The notes: generated by a model not told the origin, from the sequence alone. Shown: positions 54,351-63,951, counted from the stretch's first letter. The stretch is DNA of 64,000 bases from Lachnospiraceae bacterium (GCA_022769625.1 JALEJP010000062.1:17252-81251), one strand, 5' to 3'. Numbers and translations are program-made.

Positions 54351-55517
54351 ATGAAAGATATTACCATCTCTGATTCCATCGTTTACGTTGGTGTCGATGA
54401 CAAAACTATTGATTTATTTGAAAGCCAATATGTAGTTCCAAATGGTGTTTCTTATAATTCTTACGTGATCTTTGACGACAAAATCACGATCATGGATACC
54501 GTTGACAAAAGAGGTACGGATGCATGGCTCCAGAATCTGAAGGAAGCTCTGGGAGACAGGGAACCGTATTATCTGGTTGTTTCCCATCTGGAGCCGGATC
54601 ATGCGGGCAATGTACAGACTCTAATTGACAGGTACCCGGAAATGAAAATCATTGGTAATCCGAAAACCTTCACTATGATCGGACAGTTTTTCGATACGGA
54701 CCTTCCGGAAGAACGCAAAGTTGTCGTAAAAGAGGGAGACACGGTAAGCCTTGGTTCCCATACGCTTCAGTTTTTCATGGCTCCCATGGTACACTGGCCG
54801 GAAGTCATGGTTACATATGAGCAGTCCGAAAAAGTACTGTTCTCCGCAGACGGATTTGGAAAATTCGGTGCTCTGGATGCCGAGGAGGACTGGCTGTGTG
54901 AAGCCAGACGTTATTACATTAATATCGTAGGCAAATATGGTGTACAGGTACAGGCTCTGCTGAAAAAAGCAGCTACTCTGGATATTCAGACCATCTGTCC
55001 TCTTCACGGACCGATTCTGAAGGAAAACCTTGGCTATTACATTGAAAAATATCTGACCTGGAGCAGCTATGAGCCGGAGAATGAGGGAATTGTAATCGCC
55101 TGTGCTTCCATTCATGGAAACACTATGAAAGCTGCAAAAAAACTGGCTGAAATCCTCGAACAGAAGTCTTCCAAAAAAGTAGTTCTTTTTGACCTCGCCA
55201 GAGCAGATATGGCAGAAGCGATTGAGGATTCCTACCGCTATGACACACTGGTGCTTGCCGCTGCTTCCTACGATGGCGGAGTATTCCCTTGCATGGAAGA
55301 TTTTCTGCATCATCTGAAATCCAAGAATTTCCAGAAGCGTAAGGTTGCATACATACAGAATGGCACCTGGGCTCCCAGTGCCGGAAAAGTAATGAAATCC
55401 ATCGTTGCAGAGATGAAAAACATTACTGAAATTGAACCGATGGTAACCATCAAATCCGCTATGAAAGAATCTACGGTTGCTGAGCTTGAAGCTCTGGCCG
55501 ATGCAATTCTTGCATAA
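54351..55517 (+). CDS. fprA: FprA-type flavodiiron protein
   Basis: 388 aa. The N-terminal metallo-beta-lactamase-like domain holds the di-iron site, seen in VSHLEPDHAGN (HxExDH, about 79-84) and later CPLHGPIL. The C-terminal flavodoxin domain (about 250-388) has IVIACASIHGNTMKAAKKLA. A-type flavodiiron proteins reduce O2 or NO in anaerobes, protecting oxygen-sensitive enzymes. The start is ATG 54351, after AGGAGGCTTGAC; a frame from 54297 covers the leader. Divergent from the nitroreductase-greA pair. Confidence 0.96.
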   Translation: MKDITISDSIVYVGVDDKTIDLFESQYVVPNGVSYNSYVIFDDKITIMDTVDKRGTDAWLQNLKEALGDREPYYLVVSHLEPDHAGNVQTLIDRYPEMKIIGNPKTFTMIGQFFDTDLPEERKVVVKEGDTVSLGSHTLQFFMAPMVHWPEVMVTYEQSEKVLFSADGFGKFGALDAEEDWLCEARRYYINIVGKYGVQVQALLKKAATLDIQTICPLHGPILKENLGYYIEKYLTWSSYEPENEGIVIACASIHGNTMKAAKKLAEILEQKSSKKVVLFDLARADMAEAIEDSYRYDTLVLAAASYDGGVFPCMEDFLHHLKSKNFQKRKVAYIQNGTWAPSAGKVMKSIVAEMKNITEIEPMVTIKSAMKESTVAELEALADAILA

Positions 55518-55578
55518 TGTCTGACAGATCTGCAGAACCTGCCCCAGGCAGTTTTCTGCGGAGGCATGGCAGTAAAAG

Positions 55579-55618
55579 AATACCCCGTTTTCCGGTTTAA
55601 TCCGGAAAACAGGGTATT
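55579..55618. terminator. Bidirectional terminator between fprA and the cadherin-like gene
   Basis: AATACCC-c-GTTTTCCGG (from 55579) pairs with CCGGAAAAC-a-GGGTATT (to 55618) around a TTTAAT loop; T-rich sequence follows on both strands. Confidence 0.88.
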
Positions 55619-55627
55619 TTCTCTTTC

Positions 55628-56635
55628 TTAAAGATCGATCATGGTAACATCAACGTCTTTTTTCTTTTTTTCAGGTGCCATCTGCTGTGTGGAGATCTTT
55701 TCCGGCTCCTGTTTTGTTTCTTTCTCCGCAGCTTTTTCTGCCCGTTTTTGTTCTCTCTGTTTGGAACGACGGGTGCTCTGCTTTTCCGGTTTCCGGGAAA
55801 CAGGCTGTTTGGCTGCTCCAAATGCCTCCTCAACAATCGGAGCTTCTTCTGCCTGCTGAGGTGCTGCCTGAAGCGTTACCTGTTCCGGCTCCTGCATACC
55901 GGTTGCCGCCTGCTGCTGCGTTGGTGCATAATAGTTGTCTGTTGCGAGATAACGCTCTTTTCTCGCAAACTCGTTTGTCTGCAGTTCAAGCTTTTCCTCT
56001 GCATCCCGCAGATCATCTTTTAAGTCACGGTTTTTCAAAATCAGGTTGATTACCAGAAAAACAAGAAGTACCGAAAGTGCAATGAGACCGTAAATCACTT
56101 TCATGGAAAAATCCGTGTCCGCTTTCAGCTTTTCCACTTTCTCCATAACAATCCCTGCCGCATCGGAAGCATTCTCTGTCACCGGCTCCGTTTCCGGCTC
56201 TTCTGTCTCTGCTTTTTTCTGTGTCTCAGGTTCCGTTTCCGGTGCTTCTGTCTCATTAGCCGCCGCGATCTGCTCCGCAGCATTGGGACGTTCCGCCTGA
56301 ACGTGCAAAGTATACACTGCCTGATTACCGCTTTCTGCTGTGACAGTTATGTAAACGGTCGTCTCTCCGTCAGTCAAAGCTGTGCCGGATACATCAAAAG
56401 AAGCTGCACCATTGGAGGGAACCGGATTCAATATCAGTTCTTCCGTCCCCTGTGGAACCACAACCTCATACTCCACGGTGCTGTATTCAAAATCCGGTGA
56501 AACACTGACCGCATTCTCAATACCAAGGTCTGAAAGTGAGTTGTCATCTGAAGCACTGGCCAGAACGGTAATACCGGACATACATAGCAGAAGCATCATG
56601 CACACAGCACAAATTTTCCAGGTTTTTTTCAGCAT
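55628..56635 (-). CDS. Membrane protein with cadherin-like beta-sandwich domain
   Basis: 335 aa. Signal peptide (MLKKTWKICAVCMMLLLCMS), then a cadherin-like beta-sandwich (PF12733-type) domain (about 35-120: SLSDLGIENAVSVSPDFEYS). A Glu/Thr/Pro-rich linker leads to one membrane segment (VIYGLIALSVLLVFLVINLI, about 185-205). A long cytoplasmic tail begins with a coiled segment (LKDDLRDAEEKLELQTNEFA), then Gln/Ala/Glu-rich and Lys/Arg-rich stretches. Function is unknown; the layout suggests a link between an outside ligand and the cell interior. It starts 32 bases after the purD stop, so it is probably the last gene of the pur transcript. Start ATG 56635 follows GGGGAGAAGATAAA. Confidence 0.8.
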   Translation of the reverse strand: MLKKTWKICAVCMMLLLCMSGITVLASASDDNSLSDLGIENAVSVSPDFEYSTVEYEVVVPQGTEELILNPVPSNGAASFDVSGTALTDGETTVYITVTAESGNQAVYTLHVQAERPNAAEQIAAANETEAPETEPETQKKAETEEPETEPVTENASDAAGIVMEKVEKLKADTDFSMKVIYGLIALSVLLVFLVINLILKNRDLKDDLRDAEEKLELQTNEFARKERYLATDNYYAPTQQQAATGMQEPEQVTLQAAPQQAEEAPIVEEAFGAAKQPVSRKPEKQSTRRSKQREQKRAEKAAEKETKQEPEKISTQQMAPEKKKKDVDVTMIDL

Positions 56636-56667
56636 TTTATCTTCTCCCCTCAAATCGTAACCGCCTG

Positions 56668-57939
56668 TTATGCTTCATCAATCGCTTTTCCGATGTCATG
56701 GCGATAATATTTGTTCTCAAAATCAATCCAGTTCACGGCTTCATACGCATTTGCGCGCGCTTCCTTCAGTGTTTTCCCTTTTGCCGTCACACCCAGTACA
56801 CGACCGCCGTTTGTCACGATGCCCTCATCTGTGCGTTTGCTGCCTGCATGGAACACATAATATCCATCCTTATCTTTGAAACGCTCCAGTCCGCGAATCA
56901 CAAAGCCTTTGTCGTATTGAACCGGATAGCCTTTCGATGCCAGAACGACACAGACTGCCGCATTGTCCTCAAACTGCAGGTCTGTCTGATCCAGCGTACC
57001 ATCGATGCATGCTTCAAACACATCCACAATATCCGTCTTCATACGCGGCAGTACTACCTGCGCTTCCGGATCACCAAAACGTGCGTTATACTCCAGCACC
57101 CTCGGTCCTTTTTCTGTGAGCATCAGTCCGAAGAAGATGATTCCCTTAAAAGGTCTTCCCTCTGCTGCCATGGCATCAACGGTAGCCTGGTAAATATATT
57201 TTTTGCAGAATGCATCTACTTCCGGTGTGTAGAACGGACTTGGGGAAAAGGTACCCATACCTCCTGTATTCAGTCCGGTATCCCCGTCCCCGGCACGCTT
57301 GTGATCCTGTGCGGATGTCATGGTTTTGATAGTCTTTCCATCCACATAAGACAACACAGACACTTCACGTCCTGTCATAAATTCTTCGATTACCATGCAG
57401 TTTCCGGCAGATCCGAATTTTTTATCCTGCATGATCGTCTTTACGCCCTCTTTTGCTTCCTCAAGAGTATTGCAGATCAAAACACCTTTGCCAAGTGCCA
57501 GACCATCCGCTTTCAGCACGATCGGAAAATCTGCCTTCTCCAGATAAGCAAGTGCAGCATCCGCATCCGTAAACGTCTCATAAGCTGCTGTCGGTATCTT
57601 ATACTTTTTCATCAGATCCTTTGAAAATGCCTTGGAGCCTTCCAGAATGGCTGCATTCTTCCGTGGACCGAACACACGCAGGCCCTCCGCCTCAAAAGCA
57701 TCCACAATACCGCCTACCAGGGGATCATCCATACCGACAACGGTAAGATCAATCTCTTTTTCTTTTGCAAAAGCAACCAGTTTTTCAAATTCCATCGCGC
57801 CGATCGGCACGCATTCTGCATATTCTGCAATACCGGCATTTCCCGGCGCACAGTATATCTTTTCTGCTTTTGGACTCTGAGCTACTTTCCATGCAATGGC
57901 ATGTTCACGCCCGCCGCTTCCAACAATCAATATCTTCAT
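56668..57939 (-). CDS. purD: Phosphoribosylamine-glycine ligase
   Basis: Joins glycine to phosphoribosylamine with ATP, step 2 of purine synthesis. The 423-aa ATP-grasp enzyme opens MKILIVGSGGREHAIAWKVA and has SPKAEKIYCAPGNAGIAEYA, the central FPIVLKADGLALGKGVLIC and EYNARFGDPEAQVVLPRM metal-binding block. Length is standard. It lies 27 bases after purN and ends the pur set in this operon. Confidence 0.98.
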   Translation of the reverse strand: MKILIVGSGGREHAIAWKVAQSPKAEKIYCAPGNAGIAEYAECVPIGAMEFEKLVAFAKEKEIDLTVVGMDDPLVGGIVDAFEAEGLRVFGPRKNAAILEGSKAFSKDLMKKYKIPTAAYETFTDADAALAYLEKADFPIVLKADGLALGKGVLICNTLEEAKEGVKTIMQDKKFGSAGNCMVIEEFMTGREVSVLSYVDGKTIKTMTSAQDHKRAGDGDTGLNTGGMGTFSPSPFYTPEVDAFCKKYIYQATVDAMAAEGRPFKGIIFFGLMLTEKGPRVLEYNARFGDPEAQVVLPRMKTDIVDVFEACIDGTLDQTDLQFEDNAAVCVVLASKGYPVQYDKGFVIRGLERFKDKDGYYVFHAGSKRTDEGIVTNGGRVLGVTAKGKTLKEARANAYEAVNWIDFENKYYRHDIGKAIDEA

Positions 57940-57966
57940 CTGTAATCCTTCTTTCTGATCTATCCA

Positions 57967-58593
57967 CTATTCCGTGATCACGGTCCGTCCGTCTACAACC
58001 TGCACCCTTCCCTGGGCAATCAGGCGTATGGCTTCCGGCATAATTTTCCATTCTGCTTCTTCCATCACACGTCTCTGCAGCGTCTCCGGGGTGTCCTCCT
58101 GCTTCACTGCAACTGCTTTCTGCAGGATGATCGGTCCGGTGTCCGTACCTTTATCCACGAAATGAACCGTTGCACCCGTCACTTTTACCCCGCGCGCCAG
58201 AACTCCTTCGTGTACCTTCAGCCCATAATAGCCAGTTCCGCAAAAGGACGGAATCAAGGCCGGATGAATATTAATAATCTTATTTGGATAAGCATCCACC
58301 ATAATCTCAGGAATTACCACAAGACAGCCTGCCAGCACGATCAGATCCGGTCCATAGGACTGAATCTCTGCAAGCAGTGCCTGATTGAAGGCTTCTCTGT
58401 CCGGATAATCCTTTGGCGATACACATACTGCCGGAATTCCCTGCTTTCCTGCGCGCTCCAGCGCATAGGCGTTTCTGTTATTGCTGATGACAGCCTCAAT
58501 CCTGGTGTCCGGAATGGTTCCATCTGCAATCCGGTCCATGATTGCCTGCAGATTCGTCCCGCCTCCCGAGACAAGAACTACCAGTTTCAGCAT
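57967..58593 (-). CDS. purN: Phosphoribosylglycinamide formyltransferase
   Basis: Transfers a formyl group from 10-formyl-THF to GAR, step 3 of purine synthesis. The 208-aa product has [14 protein letters not shown], the catalytic Asn-His-Asp set in [11 protein letters not shown] and [14 protein letters not shown]. It starts inside the last codons of purM (7-base overlap), with GGGAGTGACCTT before the ATG, so translation is probably coupled. Confidence 0.97.
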   Translation of the reverse strand: MLKLVVLVSGGGTNLQAIMDRIADGTIPDTRIEAVISNNRNAYALERAGKQGIPAVCVSPKDYPDREAFNQALLAEIQSYGPDLIVLAGCLVVIPEIMVDAYPNKIINIHPALIPSFCGTGYYGLKVHEGVLARGVKVTGATVHFVDKGTDTGPIILQKAVAVKQEDTPETLQRRVMEEAEWKIMPEAIRLIAQGRVQVVDGRTVITE

Positions 58594-59612
58594 AAGGTCA
58601 CTCCCTTTTCACCATCCTCGATCTGTCCAATCACATACGGCGTCTCACCTGCTGCTTTGATTGCTTCCATTGCTTTGTCTGCATTTGCAGCATCCACAGC
58701 AACTACCATACCGATACCCATATTGTAGGTATTGTACATCATCTTTTCTTCAATCTGACCCTCTCTTGCCAGCATCCGGAAAATAGCCGGAACTTCATAG
58801 CTGTCTTTGCGGATCACAGCACGCACGCCTTCCGGAAGCATACGCGGAACATTCTCGTAGAAGCCGCCGCCTGTGATATGACTGCATCCTTTGATTACTA
58901 CTCCGGCTTCTTTTACACTTCGAAGAGCCTTCACATAAATCTTAGTAGGTGCAATCAGCGCTTCGCCCAGTGTGGTTCCAAGCTCCTCGTGGTACGTGTT
59001 GAGGGTCTCTTTATCCATATGAAACACTTTTCTAACCAGTGAAAATCCGTTGCTGTGAACACCTGAGGATGCGATACCAATCAGAACATCTCCAGCTTTC
59101 AGATCCTTTCCGGTGATCAGATCTTTTTCGTCCACAACACCTACCGCAAAACCGGCCAGGTCATACTCATCTTCCGGATAAAAGCCCGGCATCTCAGCAG
59201 TCTCCCCGCCGATCAGGGCTGCATCCGACTGTACACAGCCTTCTGCCACACCGCTTACAATATCCGCTATTTTTTCCGGATAGTTTTTGCCGCATGCAAT
59301 GTAGTCAAGGAAAAACAGTGGTTCTCCGCCCGCACAGGCAATATCATTGACACACATGGCAACACAGTCGATACCCACCGTATTATGCTTGTCCATGATA
59401 AATGCAAGCTTCAGCTTGGTACCTACACCATCCGTGCCGGAAACCAGTGTCGGTTTTTCCATATTTTTGAAGGCTTCCATGGAAAATGCGCCGGAAAATC
59501 CTCCAATGTTTGTCAGAACCTCTTTACGCATTGTCTTTTTGATATGTTCTTTCATTAATTCTACTGATTTATATCCGGCTTCGATATCTACGCCTGCTTT
59601 CTTATAATCCAT
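58587..59612 (-). CDS. purM: Phosphoribosylformylglycinamidine cyclo-ligase (AIR synthetase)
   Basis: Closes FGAM to AIR with ATP, step 5. The 341-aa product begins [20 protein letters not shown] and has [36 protein letters not shown] and [19 protein letters not shown]. Standard length and order. Preceded by GGGAGGAAAATAGT. Second gene of the purE-led operon. Confidence 0.98.
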   Translation of the reverse strand: MDYKKAGVDIEAGYKSVELMKEHIKKTMRKEVLTNIGGFSGAFSMEAFKNMEKPTLVSGTDGVGTKLKLAFIMDKHNTVGIDCVAMCVNDIACAGGEPLFFLDYIACGKNYPEKIADIVSGVAEGCVQSDAALIGGETAEMPGFYPEDEYDLAGFAVGVVDEKDLITGKDLKAGDVLIGIASSGVHSNGFSLVRKVFHMDKETLNTYHEELGTTLGEALIAPTKIYVKALRSVKEAGVVIKGCSHITGGGFYENVPRMLPEGVRAVIRKDSYEVPAIFRMLAREGQIEEKMMYNTYNMGIGMVVAVDAANADKAMEAIKAAGETPYVIGQIEDGEKGVTLC

Positions 59613-59668
59613 ACTATTTTCCTCCCTTATCCTGTATCCACATCATGCAAAGCAATTGCCGCATGACC

Positions 59669-60175
59669 TTATTTTGTGTAGTTTTTATATCCTGTCTCCT
59701 GAAGCTTTGCATCCTTTGCCATAACCTGTTCCTTCATCTCTTCGGAATAGGCTTTCAGCCTCTCCAGAAGATCTGCATCAGAAGTTGCCAGAATCTTTGC
59801 AGCCAGAATACCGGCATTGGCTCCACCGTTGATTGCGACTGTGGCCACCGGGATACCAGCAGGCATCTGAACAATGGAATACAGGGAATCTCTGCCGCCA
59901 AGAGATGTGGTATGCATCGGAATACCGATCACCGGCATCGGAAAGATTGCTGCACACATACCAGGCAGATGCGCTGCCATACCTGCTCCGGCAATAATAA
60001 CCTTAAAGCCTTTGCTCTCTGCCGTTTTTGCATATTCAAAAAAAACATCCGGTTCTCTGTGCGCGGAAATGATTCTCATCTCATAGTCAATTCCAAGCTT
60101 GTCAAGGATGTCTGCCGCCTTGCTCATTACAGGCATATCTGAATCACTGCCCATAACAATTCCCACTTTTGCCAT
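59669..60175 (-). CDS. purE: N5-carboxyaminoimidazole ribonucleotide mutase
   Basis: Converts N5-CAIR to CAIR, step 6 of purine synthesis. The 168-aa product has the class I signature MGSDSDMPVMSKAADILD, ISAHREPDVFFEYA and GMAAHLPGMCAAIFPMPVIG. The start is ATG 60175 (MAKVGIVMGSDSD), seven bases after GGAG; the ATG two codons earlier is too close to it. First gene of the operon. No purK is seen beside it. Confidence 0.97.
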   Translation of the reverse strand: MAKVGIVMGSDSDMPVMSKAADILDKLGIDYEMRIISAHREPDVFFEYAKTAESKGFKVIIAGAGMAAHLPGMCAAIFPMPVIGIPMHTTSLGGRDSLYSIVQMPAGIPVATVAINGGANAGILAAKILATSDADLLERLKAYSEEMKEQVMAKDAKLQETGYKNYTK

Positions 60176-60222
60176 AATCATTCTCCTTTGTTATATATAT
60201 GAAATAAATTGTATCTCCGTAG

Positions 60223-60251
60223 ATTCTACTAAGATTCCCTTTTTCTGTCAA
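60223..60251 (-). promoter_or_regulatory. Promoter for the pur operon
   Basis: Minus strand TTGACA (60251-60246), 17 bases, TAGAAT (60228-60223). The leader is only about 45 bases, too short for a purine riboswitch. Confidence 0.82.
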
Positions 60252-60283
60252 CCTAAATGAAATTCAAATCTTCACAAATTTTT

Positions 60284-62320
60284 TTATGAAGCATCAAAAG
60301 GTTTGTTCAGCTCTTCCGTTCCCGGAAGCACAAAACGTCCCTCTTCTATAATAGAAATCATTTCACCCTCATCGTCGATCACGCGAATGCTGCCCAGCTC
60401 CCCGTATGGGATGGTAATGTCAGTATGGCATCCATAATATGCCATGCTGATATCCTCTTTTCGCAGTGCTGATATTTCATTTTCTCTTGCGATAATTTCC
60501 TTTCCGTCCGGATTATACACCGGAATATCTTCTGACCAGCTGTAACAGGTATCTCCCACTGCAAAATGCGGCCCCATCTTTTCTGCAATGAGAATGGGCA
60601 GTTTATCTTCTATTCCATACTTCTGAGCAGCCATATAAGCAGTTGTATTTGTGCCGATGGCAAACTCTCCCATAGGTATTTTTTTATGATGGAAAAGAAT
60701 GTTATCTTCGATGTATTTACGGTTTTCCTCTTCACTTTCAAAATTGGAACAGGAATAATCAATGACCTGTCCGCAGTCAAATACCAGCCTCAGATTCCTG
60801 AACTGAAGTCCGTTTAAGTAAACCTTCTGAACATGGAGCACACCGCCTGTCCCTGCAAGAACAGGTGAAGTAAAGACCTCTCCTACCGGGATGTTAACAT
60901 CGGCAACACAGTTTTCGAAATTTGTCTGTTTCTTCGGGTCCGCCAGTTCATGAAGATGGATAAGCAGATCTGTGTCATTGCCTTCGCCGCCTTTTATCTC
61001 CACCCACTCACAGGTATCCAGTGTATCAATAATAATCTGCTGCATCTTCTGGTAAAGTTCATAATCCAGGGTATTGATCTTAACGATCTCCCTGAATATT
61101 TCATCATAGTTTCCTCCGATTTCCGGGAGGGGATATGCAATGATGGTATAGCTTCTCTCATCTCCTTTAATGTAACGGTTCACAATCTGGCTGGACTCGT
61201 TATCCATCTCCACCTGAAGCTTCTGCTGGCTGTCAGTCAGTTTCAGCACTTCAGCCTTATTCACAGGAGAAAAAGGTGCCTCTCCAAATGTCTCAATACA
61301 CGCCGGACCTCCATGGACTGCCGCAAGATCCGCATATTTCTCATAAGCCACCTGCATAGCCCTGAGTTTCTTCTGTACAAATTCTCCATCCAGAAACAGA
61401 GCGCAGTCCTGACGATGGTCATAATCATACTGGGGATTTGCCACACCGCCGGTATATCCGATACGAAGCTGATTCTTTTTGCTGACAGCATGAGTGGCAT
61501 GACGGTAGATTACCGGTTTCAGACCCATTGCCTGAAACTGTTCCACTGCAGCTCTCACCATTCTCTCAAATCCCAGATTATACCGGATATTTACGGTTTT
61601 CTTTTTGGACAGATCCTTTCTTCCCAGTACAAATCCGATTCTGTACCCTTCTGTAAATGTGGACGCCATGTCCTCGATTTCCTTCCGGGACAGTCCCGCA
61701 AGAAATTGTGACACTTTGATCTCGTTTTCGGAAACATATTCTCCATATTGATAGAGATATCTGATATCTGTAAGATCTTCATTCATTATGATCCGGACCG
61801 CAAAATCCAGTTCCGGGTCAATTCCTTCCCGAATCCTCTGCTCCATCATATCCTGACAGTAATCATTTACATACGAACGGAGAATCTGTTCCACAGTAGC
61901 TGCCTCCGGAAGTTCCTCATCCTCAAAAGCGGAATATACCTCCAGAAACAGTTCCAGAATTACAGTCATATCCCAGATTCGTTTCTCAAAAGCATAAGCA
62001 ACGGCTCCGCGAAGCTCTGCGTATAAAAAAGTAAAGGCTTTCCCGTATTCTCCCAGTTTCTCCCGTGCATATGCGGGATTTCCATAGCTTCTTCCATAAT
62101 TTTCCGGGAAAACATCCTCATAAAGCATCCTGTTCTGATTTTCCAGGACTTCCAGTGAAAGCTGCCGGGTATCCTGTTCCATAATTTTTACAGTTTCCTC
62201 CAGAAAAGAAGCTGTTTTATGAAAAAAATCAAGAAAAGGCTCTTTAACAGTATTTTCATCTTTTATTTCTGATACTCTGGCCTTTGCCAGCTCATATCGT
62301 TCTCTGATCCACTCGTCCAA
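60284..62320 (-). CDS. M29-family aminopeptidase with long N-terminal extension
   Basis: 678 aa. The C-terminal half matches thermophilic-type M29 metallo-aminopeptidases (AmpS/PepS): CVADVNIPVGEVFTSPVLAG carries the first metal Glu, then HHKKIPMGEFAIGTN and GPHFAVGDTCYSW (His and Asp ligands). The N-terminal part of roughly 230 residues is mostly helical and acidic (YDVF and EDEELPEA stretches) and is not part of the usual 410-aa enzyme. The enzyme would trim N-terminal residues from peptides in the cytoplasm. The start is a TTG (62320), eight bases after AAAGGAG; no in-frame ATG is as well placed. Confidence 0.85.
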   Translation of the reverse strand: MDEWIRERYELAKARVSEIKDENTVKEPFLDFFHKTASFLEETVKIMEQDTRQLSLEVLENQNRMLYEDVFPENYGRSYGNPAYAREKLGEYGKAFTFLYAELRGAVAYAFEKRIWDMTVILELFLEVYSAFEDEELPEAATVEQILRSYVNDYCQDMMEQRIREGIDPELDFAVRIIMNEDLTDIRYLYQYGEYVSENEIKVSQFLAGLSRKEIEDMASTFTEGYRIGFVLGRKDLSKKKTVNIRYNLGFERMVRAAVEQFQAMGLKPVIYRHATHAVSKKNQLRIGYTGGVANPQYDYDHRQDCALFLDGEFVQKKLRAMQVAYEKYADLAAVHGGPACIETFGEAPFSPVNKAEVLKLTDSQQKLQVEMDNESSQIVNRYIKGDERSYTIIAYPLPEIGGNYDEIFREIVKINTLDYELYQKMQQIIIDTLDTCEWVEIKGGEGNDTDLLIHLHELADPKKQTNFENCVADVNIPVGEVFTSPVLAGTGGVLHVQKVYLNGLQFRNLRLVFDCGQVIDYSCSNFESEEENRKYIEDNILFHHKKIPMGEFAIGTNTTAYMAAQKYGIEDKLPILIAEKMGPHFAVGDTCYSWSEDIPVYNPDGKEIIARENEISALRKEDISMAYYGCHTDITIPYGELGSIRVIDDEGEMISIIEEGRFVLPGTEELNKPFDAS

Positions 62321-62344
62321 AAGCTCATCTCCTTTAAAACTGAA

Positions 62345-62974
62345 TTATTCCTGCATGTCATCTATAATATGTCCCAGACTGATATGCTTTTCCACAATTC
62401 CCTGCATGTATTTCCAGATTATTTCAGAACCTTCTCCTGTTTTACTGTTTCTGCTGTAAATCTGGCTTTTTTTTACGTGATGCTCTTCCCAGCTTCTGCC
62501 ATTGGTGGCATCATTCAAAAACATGGGCTGACAATTGTCAAGCATATGGGCAAATCTGGCTTCCGGTGTTTCGTAAGCTTCAAATTCTTCCCATAACAGT
62601 CTAAACCGCTGGCCCTGATCGTCAGGAAGCATACCGAAAATACGGTCTGCCGCCTCTCTTTCCCTGGACGACTGCGTCATTTTACCCACCTCATCAAATG
62701 CATAGGTATCTCCTGCATCAATTTCCACAAGATCATGAATTAGTACCATGGGAATCACCCTTTCCAGCTTAACCTCTTCATTGGAATACTCCTTCAGAAG
62801 TACTGCCATCAGCGCCAGATGCCAGGAATGCTCTGCATCATTTTCTTTTCTTTTTCCATCCGAAAGATACGTCTGACGAACGATGTTTTTTACCTTATCC
62901 ACCTCCAGGATAAAGTCCAGCTGCTTTTTCAGACGCTCCATCTGTATTTCTTCCGCTCTCATTTTTTCTGTCAT
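62345..62974 (-). CDS. HD-domain phosphohydrolase (YfbR-like nucleotidase)
   Basis: 209 aa with HD-family metal ligands in DAEHSWHLALMAVLL (about 45-60) and VLIHDLVEIDAGDTYAFDE (about 80), the pattern of YfbR and related 5'-deoxynucleotidases. The fold hydrolyses nucleoside monophosphates; the substrate is inferred from the family. It is followed 24 bases later by the M29 gene and starts 6 bases after the DUF6142 stop, so it is in an operon. An alternative start at MRAEEIQ is possible. Confidence 0.85.
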   Translation of the reverse strand: MTEKMRAEEIQMERLKKQLDFILEVDKVKNIVRQTYLSDGKRKENDAEHSWHLALMAVLLKEYSNEEVKLERVIPMVLIHDLVEIDAGDTYAFDEVGKMTQSSREREAADRIFGMLPDDQGQRFRLLWEEFEAYETPEARFAHMLDNCQPMFLNDATNGRSWEEHHVKKSQIYSRNSKTGEGSEIIWKYMQGIVEKHISLGHIIDDMQE

Positions 62975-62980
62975 CCGTCA

Positions 62981-63295
62981 TCACACTCCTATCAAAAAAA
63001 GGCCCAGCCAGCATACCATAATAACACCATTTGCAATGGAACCCACAATGCTGGTCGTATGTTTTCTGTTCACCTCTGAAAAACTCAATAATCCCATAAT
63101 AAAGCCATAAACAGAAAGAAGCATGGCAAAAAGGCTTACTCCGCCAACCAGAAATCCATAACTTCCCTCCAGAAAAAATGCCAGCAGAACTGCGGCAAAA
63201 AACAGGAGAAAAGAGGCTGCGGCAAGACCTGCCGACAGCTTTCCTTTCCCCGCTTCTTTTTTTTTCGCAAATGCATATCTATATCGTTTTGCCAT
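62981..63295 (-). CDS. DUF6142-like small membrane protein
   Basis: 104 aa. Basic N-terminus (MAKRYRYAFAKKKEAGKGKL), then three membrane segments (FLLFFAAVLLAFFLEG, FLVGGVSLFAMLLSVYGFIM, VIMVCWLGLFLIGV). The pattern fits small DUF6142-type proteins of Clostridia with unknown function. Its start overlaps the VanZ-like gene by 17 bases and follows GGAGAAAGTATT. Confidence 0.7.
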   Translation of the reverse strand: MAKRYRYAFAKKKEAGKGKLSAGLAAASFLLFFAAVLLAFFLEGSYGFLVGGVSLFAMLLSVYGFIMGLLSFSEVNRKHTTSIVGSIANGVIMVCWLGLFLIGV

Positions 63296-63752
63296 AATAC
63301 TTTCTCCTGAAGTGATCGCATATTATAAACAGCAGATATCCCACTGCCGCTCCCATTGTATTCAAAAGCAGATCATCCACATCGAAGCATCCCACCCTGG
63401 TCATCAGCTGAATACTTTCAACCAGAAGGCTCACTCCGAAACCGGACAGTATGGTCAGAAAACCATTTCTGTACTGCCGCAGGATAATCGGAAGAATAAA
63501 ACCAAAGGGCACAAAACCAACCACATTACCAAAAATATTTGACAGAAAAGCCCTGTATCCCACCTGTTCCCGGTATATCCAGAATCGGCGGATCTCCGCA
63601 AACAGCTCCAGGTTATACCGGTATTCCCGGCCCAGCTCCGAAACCCGTCCATAATCCTCCGAAAAAAACAGAATATACATCAGTACCAGCACATAGGCCA
63701 CAAACAATGCTGTTCCTATGTAGCGTATAATTTTTTTTGTTCGTTGTTTCAA
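63279..63752 (-). CDS. VanZ-like membrane protein
   Basis: 157 aa with four membrane segments: IIRYIGTALFVAYVLVLMYI, NIFGNVVGFVPFGFILPII, GFLTILSGFGVSLLVESIQL and DLLLNTMGAAVGYLLFIICD. The VanZ-family core is NVVGFVPFGF and SIQLMTRVGCFDVDDLLLNT. VanZ gives low teicoplanin resistance in Enterococcus; most members have no known role. The start is TTG 63752, about 7 bases after GGGG; no upstream ATG is in frame. Confidence 0.85.
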   Translation of the reverse strand: MKQRTKKIIRYIGTALFVAYVLVLMYILFFSEDYGRVSELGREYRYNLELFAEIRRFWIYREQVGYRAFLSNIFGNVVGFVPFGFILPIILRQYRNGFLTILSGFGVSLLVESIQLMTRVGCFDVDDLLLNTMGAAVGYLLFIICDHFRRKYYGKTI

Positions 63753-63798
63753 TGGTTTCCCCTACCTGACAGCTCTTCTATTTCTGCCTCTTTCATTA

Positions 63799-63951
63799 CT
63801 ATATCATAATATCCGATTTATGTCTAAGCAGACGCGCACCGTTTACAATCATCAGAATTCCTGTTGCCAGACCTGTTGCCAGCACGATAATTCCTATCAC
63901 AAGGCTTCCTGCTCCTGCACTTGATACCGTATTATAAATCTTTTCATTCAC
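63799..63951 (-). CDS. 50-aa single-pass membrane peptide
   Basis: A short frame missed by length cut-offs: GTG 63951 lies eight bases after AAGGAGG. The peptide begins MNEKIYNTVSSAGAGSLVIG, has one membrane segment (about 16-37, LVIGIIVLATGLATGILMIV) and a basic tail (ARLLRHKSD). A GTG at 63957 would add two residues but is too close to the Shine-Dalgarno. It precedes the VanZ-like gene by 46 bases on the same strand and may head that operon. No family is recognised. Confidence 0.6.
   Translation of the reverse strand: MNEKIYNTVSSAGAGSLVIGIIVLATGLATGILMIVNGARLLRHKSDIMI

Noticed and set aside
60182..60283. Purine riboswitch before purE
   Set aside because: The predicted leader is only about 45 bases and lacks the three-way junction core.
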